64,000 nucleotides of DNA from Candidatus Allofournierella excrementigallinarum (GCA_019119025.1 DWXV01000051.1:1-64000), one strand, 5' to 3'. Counted from the first letter of the stretch, positions 8,575 through 17,020 are shown. Notes: generated from the sequence alone by a model not told the origin. Program-made: numbers and translations.

Positions 8575-10740
8575 ATGGCAGACTACATCACCTATGCTGA
8601 TTTGAAAAAGGCGGTCACCGACACCGGCCGTCCCTACGACCTGCAACTGCTGGATAAGGCCTACGCCCTGGCAAACGCCGCCCACGCGGGGCAGCTGCGC
8701 CGCTCCGGCGAGCCTTACATCTGCCACCCGCTGAACGTGGCGCTGCTGCTGGTGGAGCTGGGCATGGACACCGAGAGCCTTGCCGCCGCTTTGATGCACG
8801 ACGTGGTGGAGGACACCGCCACCGCCCTGGAGGACATCCAGTCCCAGTTCGGGCCGGATGTGGCCCGCCTGGTGGACGGCGTCACCAAGCTGACCAAAAT
8901 CCAGTTCTCCAGCGTGGAGGAGCAGCAGGCGGAAAACCTGCGCAAGATGCTGCTGGCCATGAGCCAGGACGTGCGGGTGATGATCATCAAGCTGTGCGAC
9001 CGGCTGCACAACATGCGCACCGGCGATGCCTGGCCCGAGCAGAAGCGGCGGGACAAAGCCCTGGAGACCATGGAGGTCTACGCCCCCATCGCCCACCGCC
9101 TTGGCATCAGCAACATCAAGGAAGAGCTGGAGGACCGCAGCCTGCGCTATCTGGACCCGGTGGGCTACCAGGAAATCAAAGACCTGCTGGCGGGGGCGGG
9201 CGGCGAGGCCTTCGTGGCCGAGACCAGCCGCGTCATCCAGCAGCGCCTGGCGGAGAACGGCATGGAGAACGCCGCCATGAAGAGCCGGGTGAAGAGCGTC
9301 TACGGCATCTACCGCAAGATGTTCATCCAGGACCGGGACTTCGCGGAAATTTACGACGTCTACGCGGTGCGCATCATCCTGGACACGGTGGCCGAGTGTT
9401 ACAACGCCCTGGGCGTCATCCACGACATGTATCATCCCATCCCCAACCGCTTCAAGGACTATATCTCCACCCCCAAGCCCAACGGCTACCAGTCGCTGCA
9501 CACCACCGTCATCGGCCACGAGGGCATCCCCTTCGAGGTGCAGATCCGCACCCGTGAGATGGACCAGATGGCGGAGTACGGCGTTGCCGCCCACTGGAAG
9601 TACAAGGCGGGCGTGCAGGGCTCCGACCGGCTGGACGAGCGCCTGGCCTGGGTGCGCCAGCTGCTGGAAAGCCAGCGGGAGAGCGACGACGCGGGCAGCC
9701 TGCTTCAGGACATCAAGGGCGACCTTCTGCCCGAGGAGGTCTTTGCCTTCACCCCCCGGGGCGACGTCATCAACCTGCCCGCCGGCGCCACCGCCATCGA
9801 CTTTGCCTACGCCATCCATTCGGCGGTGGGCAACCGCATGATAGGCGCCAAGGTGAACGGGCGCATCGTGCCCATCGACCACAAGGTGGCCACCGGCGAA
9901 ATTATTGAGATCCTCACCGGCCCGGCGGACAAGGGCCCCAGCCGCGACTGGCTGAAGATCGTCACCACCAGCGAGGCCCGCAACAAGATCCGCAACTGGT
10001 TCAAGAAGGAGCGGCGGGAGGAGAACATCCAGGAGGGCCGCGAGGCCCTGGAAAAGGAGATGCGCCGCAACCTCATCAACGTGCCCGACGACCAGTGGGA
10101 CGACTTCATGGCCGAGATCGCCCGCCGCCAGCGGCTCAACTCGGTGGAGGAGATGTACGCCGCCCTTGGATATGGCGGCCTGCAGCTCAGCCGCCTGATG
10201 GGCAAGGTGAAGGACGAATACGCCAAGCTCAAGGCTGCCCAGCCAAAGGCCGCCGCCCTGTCGGACATCCCCATCAAAACCACCAAGAGCACCGACGGCG
10301 TGGTGGTGGAGGGCATCGACAACTGCCCCGTCAAGTTCGCCAAGTGCTGCACCCCGCTGCCCGGCGATGAGATCGTGGGCTTCATCACCCGGGGCTTCGG
10401 CGTGTCCATCCACAAGAAGAGCTGCCAGAACGTGCAGGCCAGCCTCGCGAACCCCGAGAACCGGGGCCGCTGGGTGCCCGCCCACTGGGAGGGGGGCGAG
10501 CAGGAGAACTACCAGGCCACCCTGGAGCTCATCTCCATGAACCGGGACGGCCTGGTGGGGGACGTGGCGGTGGCCCTGGGCGAGCTGCGGGTGCCCATCT
10601 ATGCCATGAGCGCCCGCGCGGTGGACAACGGCCGCGCCTCCATGAGCATCACCCTGGGCATCTCCAACACCGAACATCTCAACAGCGTGCTGGCGAAGCT
10701 TCGCAAGGTGAGGGACGTCATCCAGGTCATCCGCATCTAA
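8575..10740 (+). CDS. relA: bifunctional (p)ppGpp synthetase/hydrolase (RSH)
   Basis: Long RelA/SpoT homologue that makes and degrades the stringent-response alarmone. Domains in order: HD hydrolase (residues about 25-180, with the HD pair in LMHDVVEDT, so hydrolase-competent); synthetase (about 230-350, SVYGIYRKM, DVYAVRIIL, PKPNGYQSLHTTV, EVQIRT); TGS (about 390-455); a helical/zinc-finger region with CPVKFAKCCTPLPGD; and a C-terminal ACT domain. At 721 residues it has the usual length. ATG 8575 is 8 bases after TGGAGG, which lies inside the end of recJ. The dtd gene follows, the order typical of Firmicutes (relA-dtd). Confidence 0.95.
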   Translation: MADYITYADLKKAVTDTGRPYDLQLLDKAYALANAAHAGQLRRSGEPYICHPLNVALLLVELGMDTESLAAALMHDVVEDTATALEDIQSQFGPDVARLVDGVTKLTKIQFSSVEEQQAENLRKMLLAMSQDVRVMIIKLCDRLHNMRTGDAWPEQKRRDKALETMEVYAPIAHRLGISNIKEELEDRSLRYLDPVGYQEIKDLLAGAGGEAFVAETSRVIQQRLAENGMENAAMKSRVKSVYGIYRKMFIQDRDFAEIYDVYAVRIILDTVAECYNALGVIHDMYHPIPNRFKDYISTPKPNGYQSLHTTVIGHEGIPFEVQIRTREMDQMAEYGVAAHWKYKAGVQGSDRLDERLAWVRQLLESQRESDDAGSLLQDIKGDLLPEEVFAFTPRGDVINLPAGATAIDFAYAIHSAVGNRMIGAKVNGRIVPIDHKVATGEIIEILTGPADKGPSRDWLKIVTTSEARNKIRNWFKKERREENIQEGREALEKEMRRNLINVPDDQWDDFMAEIARRQRLNSVEEMYAALGYGGLQLSRLMGKVKDEYAKLKAAQPKAAALSDIPIKTTKSTDGVVVEGIDNCPVKFAKCCTPLPGDEIVGFITRGFGVSIHKKSCQNVQASLANPENRGRWVPAHWEGGEQENYQATLELISMNRDGLVGDVAVALGELRVPIYAMSARAVDNGRASMSITLGISNTEHLNSVLAKLRKVRDVIQVIRI

Positions 10741-10767
10741 AAGCCGGCGCAAAGGAGGAAAGGACCC

Positions 10768-11217
10768 ATGCGGGCAGTCATTCAGTGCGTGCGCAAGGCG
10801 GACGTGTCGGTGAACGGGGGCGAAGCGCGAGCCATCGGCCCCGGCATCGTCATCCTGCTGGGCGTCAAAGACACCGACACTCTGGACATCGTGCCCAAAC
10901 TCGCCGAAAAGTGCGCCAACCTGCGCGTCTTCCCGGACGAGGAGGGCAAGCTGAACAAGAGCGCCGTGGACCTGGGCTATTCCGCTCTGGTGGTGAGCAA
11001 CTTCACCCTCTACGGCGACACCAAAAAGGGCAAGCGCCCCAGCTACACCACCGCCGCAAAGCCGCCCCTCTCCATCGACGCCTATGACCTGTTCCTGGCC
11101 GAGATGGAAAAGCAGGGCCTGAAAGAGGTCAAGCACGGGGAGTTCGGCGCGGATATGCTGGTGAACATCGCCAACGACGGACCGGTGACCATCGTCATCG
11201 ACACCGACCAGTGGTGA
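10768..11217 (+). CDS. dtd: D-aminoacyl-tRNA deacylase
   Basis: Removes D-amino acids (and glycine from tRNA-Ala) mischarged on tRNA; a homodimeric cytoplasmic proofreader. The 149-residue length and the fold-wide pattern fit Dtd. The GPVT motif is present (NDGPVTIVI near the C-terminus). The other active-site motif, normally SQFTL, reads SNFTLYGD here, with Asn for Gln. Start ATG 10768 follows AAAGGAGGAAAGG. It sits between the RSH gene and a metallo-hydrolase with short gaps. Confidence 0.93.
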   Translation: MRAVIQCVRKADVSVNGGEARAIGPGIVILLGVKDTDTLDIVPKLAEKCANLRVFPDEEGKLNKSAVDLGYSALVVSNFTLYGDTKKGKRPSYTTAAKPPLSIDAYDLFLAEMEKQGLKEVKHGEFGADMLVNIANDGPVTIVIDTDQW

Positions 11218-11246
11218 AACGCCCCACGTCAAAAAAGGAGCCACTC

Positions 11247-11846
11247 ATGAAAGTATTCCATCTCAACGGCCCCGCCCCCCTCGAGACCAACAGCTTCGTG
11301 CTGGTGGGGGAAGGGAACAAGGCCGTGGCCATCGACCCCGCGCCCGGCCTTGCCGCCTTTGACAAGGTGCTGGAAGGGGAGGGGGCCTCGCTGGAGGCCA
11401 TCCTGCTCACCCACGGCCACTACGACCACATGACCGGCCTGCCCGAACTGCAAAAGCGGTGGAACTGCCCGGTCTATCTCGACTCGGCGGATGCGCGCGG
11501 CACCCAGCTGATGCCCGCCGGACCCGGCGCCCTGGGCTATGCCGACGGCGGCACGCTCACCCTGGCGGGCCTTTCCATCACCACCTGGCACACCCCCGGC
11601 CACAGCAGGGGCAGCTGGGTGCTTTACTGCGAGGGCCTGCTTTTCACCGGCGACACCCTCTTTGCCGGCGATGTGGGTCGCACCGACCTTGCCGGCGGCA
11701 GCTGGGACGAAATGCGCCAGAGCCTTGCGAAGCTGCGGGCGCTGCCCCTGCCGGACGACACCCGGGTGCTGCCCGGCCACGGCCCCTTCTCCACCCTGGG
11801 GGAGGAAAAGGCTTCCAACCCCTATCTCAACGTCAAGGAGAACTGA
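11247..11846 (+). CDS. metallo-beta-lactamase-fold hydrolase (glyoxalase II-like)
   Basis: 199-residue MBL-fold protein with the complete two-metal set: THGHYDHMTG (HxHxDH), TPGHSRGS, FTGDTLFAGDVGRTD and the late His in LPGHGPFS. The family includes glyoxalase II-type thioesterases and persulfide dioxygenases; the short length without extra domains fits the 'YcbL-like' group, substrate unknown. Start ATG 11247 comes after AAAAAAGGAG. It is separated from hemZ by one base beyond the stop codon, so the two are surely co-translated. Confidence 0.88.
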   Translation: MKVFHLNGPAPLETNSFVLVGEGNKAVAIDPAPGLAAFDKVLEGEGASLEAILLTHGHYDHMTGLPELQKRWNCPVYLDSADARGTQLMPAGPGALGYADGGTLTLAGLSITTWHTPGHSRGSWVLYCEGLLFTGDTLFAGDVGRTDLAGGSWDEMRQSLAKLRALPLPDDTRVLPGHGPFSTLGEEKASNPYLNVKEN

Positions 11847-11847
11847 C

Positions 11848-13293
11848 ATGAACATCTGTGTCCGGGGCCTCGCCTCGGTCTATGAGCCGGAAAACGTGGC
11901 CCGGCTGTTCTTTGCGAACGCCCGGCTGGTGCGCCGCCTGCCTCGGAAGGAGGACGCGGTGCTGGCCCGGGCGGGCCGCCGCCTTATGGCGGGGGTGCGC
12001 CTGGACGGCAGGCGCACGGTGCTGTACGCCCCCCGGCCCGCCGGCGAAAAGCAGGCGGAGTACGAGCTGGCCAGCCTTGTGTATGAACTTCTCAAACAGG
12101 TCACCGGCATCCGCCCGCCCTGGGGCAAGCTCACCGGCGTGCGCCCGGTGCGCATCATCCACGACCGCCGCGCCGCCGGCCTCTCCGAAGAGGGCATCCG
12201 CCGCCTGTTTGTGGAAAAATACGACTGCACCGAGGAAAAATTCCGGCTGGCAAAGTCCATCGCCGACCTGCAAAAGCCCATCCTGGCGGGCCGCGGGGCG
12301 CGGGACTTCAGCCTCTACATCGGCATCCCCTTCTGCCCCTCCCGGTGCAGCTATTGCAGCTTCGTCTCTTTGTCCACCCAGCGGGAAGGCAGGCTGATGG
12401 AGCCCTATCTGGACGCCCTTTGCAACGAGGTGCGCGCCATCCGAAACCAGGCGGAACGCTGCGACCTTGCGCTCAAGACCGTTTACATCGGCGGCGGCAC
12501 CCCCACGGCCCTTTCGGCCGACGGCCTGCGCAAGCTGATGGGCGCCGTGGCCGAGTGCTTCGACCTTTCGGGGCTGGAAGAGTATACCGTGGAGGCGGGC
12601 CGCCCCGACTGCACCGACGCGGAAAAACTGGCGGTGCTCAAAGAATACGGCGCCACCCGCATCTCCATCAACCCCCAGACCTTCAGCGACGAAGTGCTGG
12701 CGCGCATCGGCCGCAGGCACTCGGCGGCAGACATCCTGCGCTGCTTTGAGGAGGCCCGGGCCGCCGGCCACGACAACATCAACATGGACCTCATCGCCGG
12801 CCTGCCCGGCGACACGGTGGAAGGCTTTGAAAAGAGCCTTTCCACCGCCATCGCCCTTTCCCCGGAAAATATCACCGTCCACACCCTCACCCTGAAGCGC
12901 GCCTCCAACCTGGTCATCGGCAGCGCCGCCGCCGACTACGGCGACGTGGCCGCCATGCTGGAAAAGTGCGGCGCGCTGAGCGAGGCGGGCTACCGGCCCT
13001 ACTACCTCTACCGCCAGAAAGGCACGCTGCAGAACCTGGAAAACACCGGCTGGTGCAAACCGGGCAGGGAAGGGTATTATAATATCTATATCATGGAGGA
13101 AGTGCACTCCATCCTGTCGGCGGGGGCGGGCGGCTCCACCAAGCTGGTGCAGCCCGGCGGCGAGCGCATCCAGCGCATCTTCAACTACAAGTATCCCGCC
13201 GAGTACATCAGCGGATTTGACACCATCCTCCAGCGCAAGGAAGGAGTGAGCGAATTCTATGCCCGCTATCTGGATCCCCAAACGTCTCGTTGA
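11848..13293 (+). CDS. hemZ: HemZ-like radical-SAM coproporphyrinogen III oxidase
   Basis: Oxygen-independent coproporphyrinogen III dehydrogenase-like radical SAM enzyme. The 4Fe-4S/SAM motif CPSRCSYC (CxxxCxxC) lies at about residue 165, in FCPSRCSYCSFVS. It is followed by YIGGGTPTAL, the EAGRPD, ISINPQTF and NMDLIAGLPGDT blocks typical of HemN/HemZ, and TLTLKRAS. The 481 residues with an N-terminal extension ahead of the radical domain match HemZ of Firmicutes. No other haem genes are nearby, so the true substrate is inferred from the family only. ATG 11848 follows AAGGAG (11835-11840). The last 35 bases overlap the downstream kinase. Confidence 0.9.
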   Translation: MNICVRGLASVYEPENVARLFFANARLVRRLPRKEDAVLARAGRRLMAGVRLDGRRTVLYAPRPAGEKQAEYELASLVYELLKQVTGIRPPWGKLTGVRPVRIIHDRRAAGLSEEGIRRLFVEKYDCTEEKFRLAKSIADLQKPILAGRGARDFSLYIGIPFCPSRCSYCSFVSLSTQREGRLMEPYLDALCNEVRAIRNQAERCDLALKTVYIGGGTPTALSADGLRKLMGAVAECFDLSGLEEYTVEAGRPDCTDAEKLAVLKEYGATRISINPQTFSDEVLARIGRRHSAADILRCFEEARAAGHDNINMDLIAGLPGDTVEGFEKSLSTAIALSPENITVHTLTLKRASNLVIGSAAADYGDVAAMLEKCGALSEAGYRPYYLYRQKGTLQNLENTGWCKPGREGYYNIYIMEEVHSILSAGAGGSTKLVQPGGERIQRIFNYKYPAEYISGFDTILQRKEGVSEFYARYLDPQTSR

Positions 13294-14185
13294 GATAAGC
13301 CTCATCAACACCGCGGCGGAAAGCGCCGAGAGCTTCGTGCGCCACTGCGAAATGGAGTACGAGGGCCGCATCCACGCGGCGGCCAGCGAGGTGCTGGCCA
13401 GCGGCTGCCGCATCGTCATGCTCACCGGGCCCTCCGCCTCCGGCAAGACCACCACGGCGAACAAGCTGGCGGCGGCGCTGCGGGTGCGGGGCTGCCCTTC
13501 CCAGGTGGTCAGCCTGGACAATTTTTATAAAAATCTGGACGAATACCCCCGCCTGCCGGACGGCAGCAAGGACTATGAGAACGTCACCGCCCTGGACATG
13601 AAGGAGATCCACCGGTGCCTGAAAGAAATTCTGGCCACCGGCGAGACCCTCCTGCCGGAGTTCGACTTCGTCACCGAGACCCGCAAGGAGGAAAAGATCC
13701 CCCTGTCGGTGCCCGGCGGGGTGTGCATCATCGAGGGCATCCATGCCCTGAACCCGGAGCTCACCGCGCCGCTGCCCGCCGGCAGCGCCTACAAAATTTA
13801 CGCTGGCCTGCGGGAGGAATACAGCCACCGGGGCCAGCGGGTGCTGCCCACGAGGGATATCCGCCTTGCCCGCCGCATGCTGCGGGACTGCAAGTTCCGC
13901 GGCCACAGCATTGAAAAGACCCTGGGCATGTGGGGCGGCGTGTGCGCCGGCGAGGACAAGTTCATCAAGGTGTTCAAGCCGGAGGCGGACCTTTTGATGG
14001 ACACCTCCTTCAGCTATGAGATCTGCCTGCTGGCGCCCTTCGTGGCGTCGCTGGCGGGCAGCCTGCCCCCGGAGCATCCCTTGTGCGAGACGCTGAACAG
14101 CCTTGCCGGGCGCTTTGCGCTGGTGGACGCGCTGGACGAGAGCCTCGTGCCGGCCACCTCCATGCTGCGGGAGTTTTTGGGCTGA
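13259..14185 (+). CDS. uridine kinase-like nucleoside kinase (P-loop)
   Basis: 308-residue P-loop kinase of the phosphoribulokinase/uridine kinase family. It has a Walker A motif GPSASGKTTTANKL (about residues 52-65), SLDNFYKN for the nucleoside-binding Asp, and GVCIIEGIHALNP (Walker B-like). Clostridial relatives often carry an N-terminal TGS/threonyl-tRNA-synthetase-like extension of about 200 residues; this one has only about 50 residues before the P-loop, so it is a short form. Start ATG 13259 follows AAGGAG (13240-13245), both inside the end of hemZ in another frame. It is the last gene of the run beginning at cdaA; a fresh promoter follows. Confidence 0.85.
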   Translation: MPAIWIPKRLVEISLINTAAESAESFVRHCEMEYEGRIHAAASEVLASGCRIVMLTGPSASGKTTTANKLAAALRVRGCPSQVVSLDNFYKNLDEYPRLPDGSKDYENVTALDMKEIHRCLKEILATGETLLPEFDFVTETRKEEKIPLSVPGGVCIIEGIHALNPELTAPLPAGSAYKIYAGLREEYSHRGQRVLPTRDIRLARRMLRDCKFRGHSIEKTLGMWGGVCAGEDKFIKVFKPEADLLMDTSFSYEICLLAPFVASLAGSLPPEHPLCETLNSLAGRFALVDALDESLVPATSMLREFLG

Positions 14186-14189
14186 ACGG

Positions 14190-14218
14190 TTGCGCCGCAG
14201 AACGCGGCGCAGTATAAT
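14190..14218 (+). promoter_or_regulatory. sigma-A promoter for zinc-ribbon gene
   Basis: TTGCGC (14190-14195), 17-base spacer, TATAAT (14213-14218), directly after the kinase stop and 48 bases before the next start. Confidence 0.7.
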
Positions 14219-14265
14219 GAACACAGAAACATCCGGCGTCTGCCGGCAGAAAGAGGTGCACTGCA

Positions 14266-14658
14266 ATGAACGTGAACATCGACATCGACCGCATTCTGGA
14301 GGCCGGCGCCAAAGCCGTGGACACTGCCAAGAAGACCGCCGCCGACCTGGCCCGCGAGGGCAAACGCCAGACCGATCTGCTGGCGCTGCAGGGCAAGAAG
14401 GCCAAGGCCGAGCGCCAGCTGGGCGCGCTGGTCTACAGCCTGGCCAAAAACGGCGAGGAGAACCGCCCCCTGGTGGAAAAATACATCGCCGCCATCGGCG
14501 CGCTGGACGACAGGATCCACGAGCTGAAAAACCAGTCCGCCGCCGAGGGCGAAGCGCCCATCGACGCGCCCGAGGCCCCCACCAGGACCTGCCCTCAGTG
14601 CGGCTGCGAGGTGGAAGAGGATGCCCTGTTTTGTCCTGGCTGCGGGGCACAGCTGTAA
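14266..14658 (+). CDS. small coiled-coil protein with C-terminal zinc ribbon
   Basis: 130 residues. The first 90 are helical and Lys/Ala/Glu-rich (coiled-coil-like, no membrane segment). The C-terminus is a zinc ribbon with two Cys pairs, CPQCGCEVEEDALFCPGCG. Such 'zinc-ribbon domain-containing' proteins are common in Clostridia and have no assigned function. It has its own promoter and a GAGGTG RBS before ATG 14266, and forms a single-gene unit. Confidence 0.75.
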   Translation: MNVNIDIDRILEAGAKAVDTAKKTAADLAREGKRQTDLLALQGKKAKAERQLGALVYSLAKNGEENRPLVEKYIAAIGALDDRIHELKNQSAAEGEAPIDAPEAPTRTCPQCGCEVEEDALFCPGCGAQL

Positions 14659-14736
14659 GCTGGGCCGGAAGGGCAGCGGCGGCGCGGTGGTGCTCACCGT
14701 GAGTCGCGGCGAAAAACAGCAATAAAACACAAAAAC

Positions 14737-14773
14737 GAACGGCGGATGGGGCTTTGCACACATTCCGCCGTTC
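14737..14773 (+). terminator. possible terminator hairpin
   Basis: 10-bp perfect stem GAACGGCGGA/TCCGCCGTTC with a 17-base loop, followed by a T-rich but broken tract. It lies between the zinc-ribbon gene and the mazG promoter. Confidence 0.45.
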
Positions 14774-14842
14774 TATTTGTATCGAATTTTGTTCAGAAGT
14801 ATGAAAACCGCCCGGATGGGGCAAAAATAGGGGCAAAGGGGC

Positions 14843-14871
14843 TTGAAAAGGCCTTTTGCGTGGAGTAAAAT
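14843..14871 (+). promoter_or_regulatory. sigma-A promoter of mazG
   Basis: TTGAAA (14843-14848), 17-base spacer, TAAAAT (14866-14871), 27 bases before the mazG start. Confidence 0.75.
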
Positions 14872-14898
14872 GAAAAAGCGATCAAGGAGGTGTGCCGT

Positions 14899-15708
14899 TT
14901 GGTGGAATTTGAGCGAAAAGAGCGCTATACCGCCCAGGACCTGGTGCGCATCGTCGCCCTTCTGCGGGACCCCGTGAACGGCTGCCCCTGGGATAAGGAA
15001 CAGACCCACCAGTCCATCCGCGCAAACTTCATCGAGGAGACCTACGAGGCGCTGGAAGCCATCGACCTTGCCGACGCCCACCTCCTGGAAGAAGAACTGG
15101 GGGACGTGCTTTTGCAGGTGGCGCTCCACTGCCAGATGGAGGCCGAAAAAGGCGTCTTTGACTTCGATTCCGTGTGCGACGGCATCTGCAAAAAGCTCAT
15201 CTACCGCCACCCCCACGTCTTTGGCGACACGGTGGCCGCGACCACCGGCGAGGTGCTCTCCAACTGGGAGGCGCTGAAAAACGCCGAGAAGGCGCGCACC
15301 ACCGCCAGAAGCCGGCTGGAAAGCGTGCCCGCGGCCTTTCCCGCGCTGATGCGGGCGGCCAAGGTGCAAAAGCGCGCCGGGGCCTACGGCTTTGCCTACC
15401 CGGACGCCGCCGCCGCGCTGGCGGACCTGGAGAGCGAGCTGGCCGAGCTGAAAGAGGCCATGGCCTCGGGCCAGGGCGTCGAGTGGGAGCTGGGCGACGT
15501 GCTGTTTGCCGCCGTCAACCTGGGCCGCATGCTCGGGCAGGACAGCGAGCAGGCCCTCGGCCGGGCCACCGCCCGCTTCCAGGACCGGGTCATCTCCTGC
15601 GAGGAGCAGGCCGCCGCCGAGGGCAAAGCCCTGGAAGAGGTATCTCCCGCCGCCCTTGACCGCTACTGGAAAGTGGCCAAGCAGACTGAACAGACATCAA
15701 AGGGATGA
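14899..15708 (+). CDS. mazG: nucleoside triphosphate pyrophosphohydrolase MazG
   Basis: House-cleaning NTP pyrophosphatase, all-alpha. It has tandem MazG domains: the first with GCPWDKEQTH, the FIEETYEALEAID helix and EEELGDVLLQVALH (ExxE...ExxD Mg site); the second with KVQKRAGAYGFAYPD, LESELAELKEA and WELGDVLFAAVNLGR. At 269 residues it is a two-domain MazG without the N-terminal methylase domain of Bacillus YabN. The RBS AAGGAGG (14884-14890) favours TTG 14899 (or GTG 14902) over the GTG at 14890 that overlaps it. It starts the 'yab' gene order shared with Bacillus (mazG, rqcP, yabP, yabQ, divIC, S1). Confidence 0.92.
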   Translation: MVEFERKERYTAQDLVRIVALLRDPVNGCPWDKEQTHQSIRANFIEETYEALEAIDLADAHLLEEELGDVLLQVALHCQMEAEKGVFDFDSVCDGICKKLIYRHPHVFGDTVAATTGEVLSNWEALKNAEKARTTARSRLESVPAAFPALMRAAKVQKRAGAYGFAYPDAAAALADLESELAELKEAMASGQGVEWELGDVLFAAVNLGRMLGQDSEQALGRATARFQDRVISCEEQAAAEGKALEEVSPAALDRYWKVAKQTEQTSKG

Positions 15709-15747
15709 CCCCTTTGTGCTGGCATAAATTTTTGGAGGTAAAACATC

Positions 15748-16023
15748 ATGACCAAAGTTGAACTGATCGCGGCTGTCGCTGAGGCTGCCGAGCTGACCAA
15801 GAAGGACGCCGAGAAGGCTGTCAACGCCACTGTGGAAGTCATCACCAAGGCCCTGGCCGACGGCGATAAGGTCTCTCTGGTTGGCTTCGGCACCTTCGAG
15901 ACCCACAAGCGCGCCGCCCGCACCGGCATCAACCCCCGCACCAAGGAGACCATCCAGATCGCCGCTACCACCGCCCCCGCTTTCAAGGCCGGCAAGGCCC
16001 TGAAGGACGCGGTGTCCAAGTAA
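15748..16023 (+). CDS. hup: HU-family DNA-binding protein
   Basis: 91-residue histone-like protein that bends and packages DNA as a dimer. The sequence matches HU throughout: [39 protein letters not shown], and the beta-arm [22 protein letters not shown]. The RBS TTTGGAGGTAAAA precedes ATG 15748. Codon use looks optimised, as for a highly expressed gene. A terminator follows, so it can be a short abundant transcript inside the mazG-rqcP run. Confidence 0.97.
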   Translation: MTKVELIAAVAEAAELTKKDAEKAVNATVEVITKALADGDKVSLVGFGTFETHKRAARTGINPRTKETIQIAATTAPAFKAGKALKDAVSK

Positions 16024-16044
16024 TCACAGCGGACCCGATCTTCA

Positions 16045-16081
16045 ACGGCTCTGCCGCCGCGCCGCGGGGCAGGGCCGTTTT
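16045..16081 (+). terminator. terminator after hup
   Basis: Stem ACGGCTCTGCC (16045-16055) with GGCAGGGCCGT (16068-16078), one G-U pair, 12-base GC loop, then TTT and C. It is placed between hup and rqcP. Confidence 0.65.
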
Positions 16082-16120
16082 CTCGTTCGCCGGGCGCCCG
16101 GCGGGAAAGGAGCGAGCTTT

Positions 16121-16363
16121 ATGCGCATCGACAAATACCTGAAGGTCAGCCGCCTCATCAAGCGGCGCACCGTGGCCAACGAGGTGGCCGACGCGGGCCG
16201 CATCCTGGTGAACGGCAAGCCCGCCAAGGCCAGCTACGCCGTCAAGGAGGGGGACGTCATCGAGATCACCTTCGGCAACAAGCCGGTCAAGGTGCGGGTG
16301 CTGTCCACCCTGGCCCCCGCCGGCAAGGATGTGGCCCGGGAGATGTACGAGGTCATCGAGTGA
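16121..16363 (+). CDS. rqcP: S4-domain protein RqcP (Hsp15/YabO)
   Basis: 80-residue S4 RNA-binding protein (MRIDKYLKVSRLIKRRTVANE, GRILVNGKPAKASYAVKEGD). In Bacillus, RqcP works with RqcH in ribosome-associated quality control, stabilising peptidyl-tRNA on 50S during alanine tailing. The length and position in the mazG-yabP neighbourhood are as in Bacillus. GGAAAGGAG precedes ATG 16121. A very strong hairpin follows and separates it from the inserted regulator cassette. Confidence 0.93.
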   Translation: MRIDKYLKVSRLIKRRTVANEVADAGRILVNGKPAKASYAVKEGDVIEITFGNKPVKVRVLSTLAPAGKDVAREMYEVIE

Positions 16364-16380
16364 CCTCGCCCCAGCAGAAC

Positions 16381-16427
16381 AAACGCCCGGGGGGCCGCAG
16401 CCTTTGGCTGCGGCCCCCCGGGCGTTT
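16381..16427. terminator. very strong bidirectional hairpin
   Basis: Perfect 22-bp stem: arms 16381-16402 and 16406-16427 with a 3-base TTT loop, with AAA at the left foot and TTT at the right. It separates rqcP (forward) from the reverse-strand XRE genes and can stop transcription from both sides. Confidence 0.8.
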
Positions 16428-16429
16428 CA

Positions 16430-16681
16430 CTATTTCACTTCCTGTTCCAGGCCGCGGAACAACTCACTTGCAAAGAATTCCTGCATGGCGTTGCCCAGCC
16501 CGTCGCACAGCTTCTTCACGGTGGACACGGTGGCGCTGCGGTTGCGGCCACTGACGATGTTGTTCACGGTGGACTAGGTCACGCCGCTGATGTTGCACAG
16601 GTGGTTGACGGGAATATCCCGTTGCCTGCACAATTCCAGAATGCGCAGGCGCACAACCTCGCCAATGTCCATGGACGTCAT
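16430..16681 (-). pseudogene. XRE-family regulator interrupted by an amber codon
   Basis: Reverse-strand frame from ATG 16681 to TAG 16432-16430, 84 codons, broken by an in-frame TAG (16576-16574, codon 36). The 35 residues before (MTSMDIGEVVRLRILELCRQ ... CNISGVT) and the 47 after (STVNNIVSGRNRSATVSTVK ... EFFASELFRGLEQEVK) together make one Cro/C1-type helix-turn-helix protein. The stop sits where relatives of this kind have a glutamine (GVTQSTVNNI), so a single C-to-T change explains it. The stop splits the recognition helix, so no working regulator is expected without readthrough. The start overlaps the stop of the upstream XRE gene (ATGA), showing they were co-translated. Confidence 0.8.
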
Positions 16682-16986
16682 CGGATCTGATCGATCAGGG
16701 CAAGGACGGCGGCCTGCTGTTCGCGGTTGAGTCGGCTCCAGCGGTCCAGCAGGCGGCGCTGTTCCTCTGTCAGTTCCACCGGGTCTCCCTCTTCGGCAAA
16801 CAGCTGCGACAGGGTGATGTCGAACGCGGTGCAGATTTTTTCCAGGGAGGGCAGAGTGGGTACCATCTGCTTGCGATACCAAGAGGAGATGGTGGACTGG
16901 GGCAACCCCGAATGCTCTGCTAACTGGTATTCTGTCCAGCCCCGCGCCTGCCGCAGGGCCGTGATGACAGCGAGCACATCTTTCAC
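16678..16986 (-). CDS. XRE-family transcriptional regulator
   Basis: 102-residue Cro/C1-type DNA-binding protein: ALRQARGWTEYQLAEHSG, LPQSTISSWYRKQMVPTLP (helix-turn-helix), EKICTAFDITLSQLFAEEGD, then a charged C-terminal helix. Proteins with this sequence pattern are common in gut Clostridia; targets are unknown. The GTG at 16995 overlaps the RBS GGGAGG (17000-16995), so the downstream GTG 16986, spaced 8 bases, is the better start. It is transcribed divergently from the SLOG gene through a shared AT-rich region with repeated AACGAT boxes, so autoregulation is likely (inference). Confidence 0.85.
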   Translation of the reverse strand: MKDVLAVITALRQARGWTEYQLAEHSGLPQSTISSWYRKQMVPTLPSLEKICTAFDITLSQLFAEEGDPVELTEEQRRLLDRWSRLNREQQAAVLALIDQIR

Positions 16987-17020
16987 CTGCGCCACCTCCC
17001 GGACATTGTGCTTTTCGTAA

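Noticed and set aside
6463-11244. Reverse-strand open frame of about 1,590 codons antisense to recJ and the RSH gene
   Set aside because: A product of high GC at third codon positions in the forward genes; the translation is His/Gly/Val-rich with no family motif, and it spans several convincing forward genes. The same applies to other long antisense frames, e.g. at 3555-6782, 48236-51955 and 55283-58792.
16574-16576. Amber codon as a sign of recoding or general suppression
   Set aside because: TAG is used as an ordinary stop elsewhere, including the true end of this same frame at 16430-16432, and no suppressor tRNA is visible.
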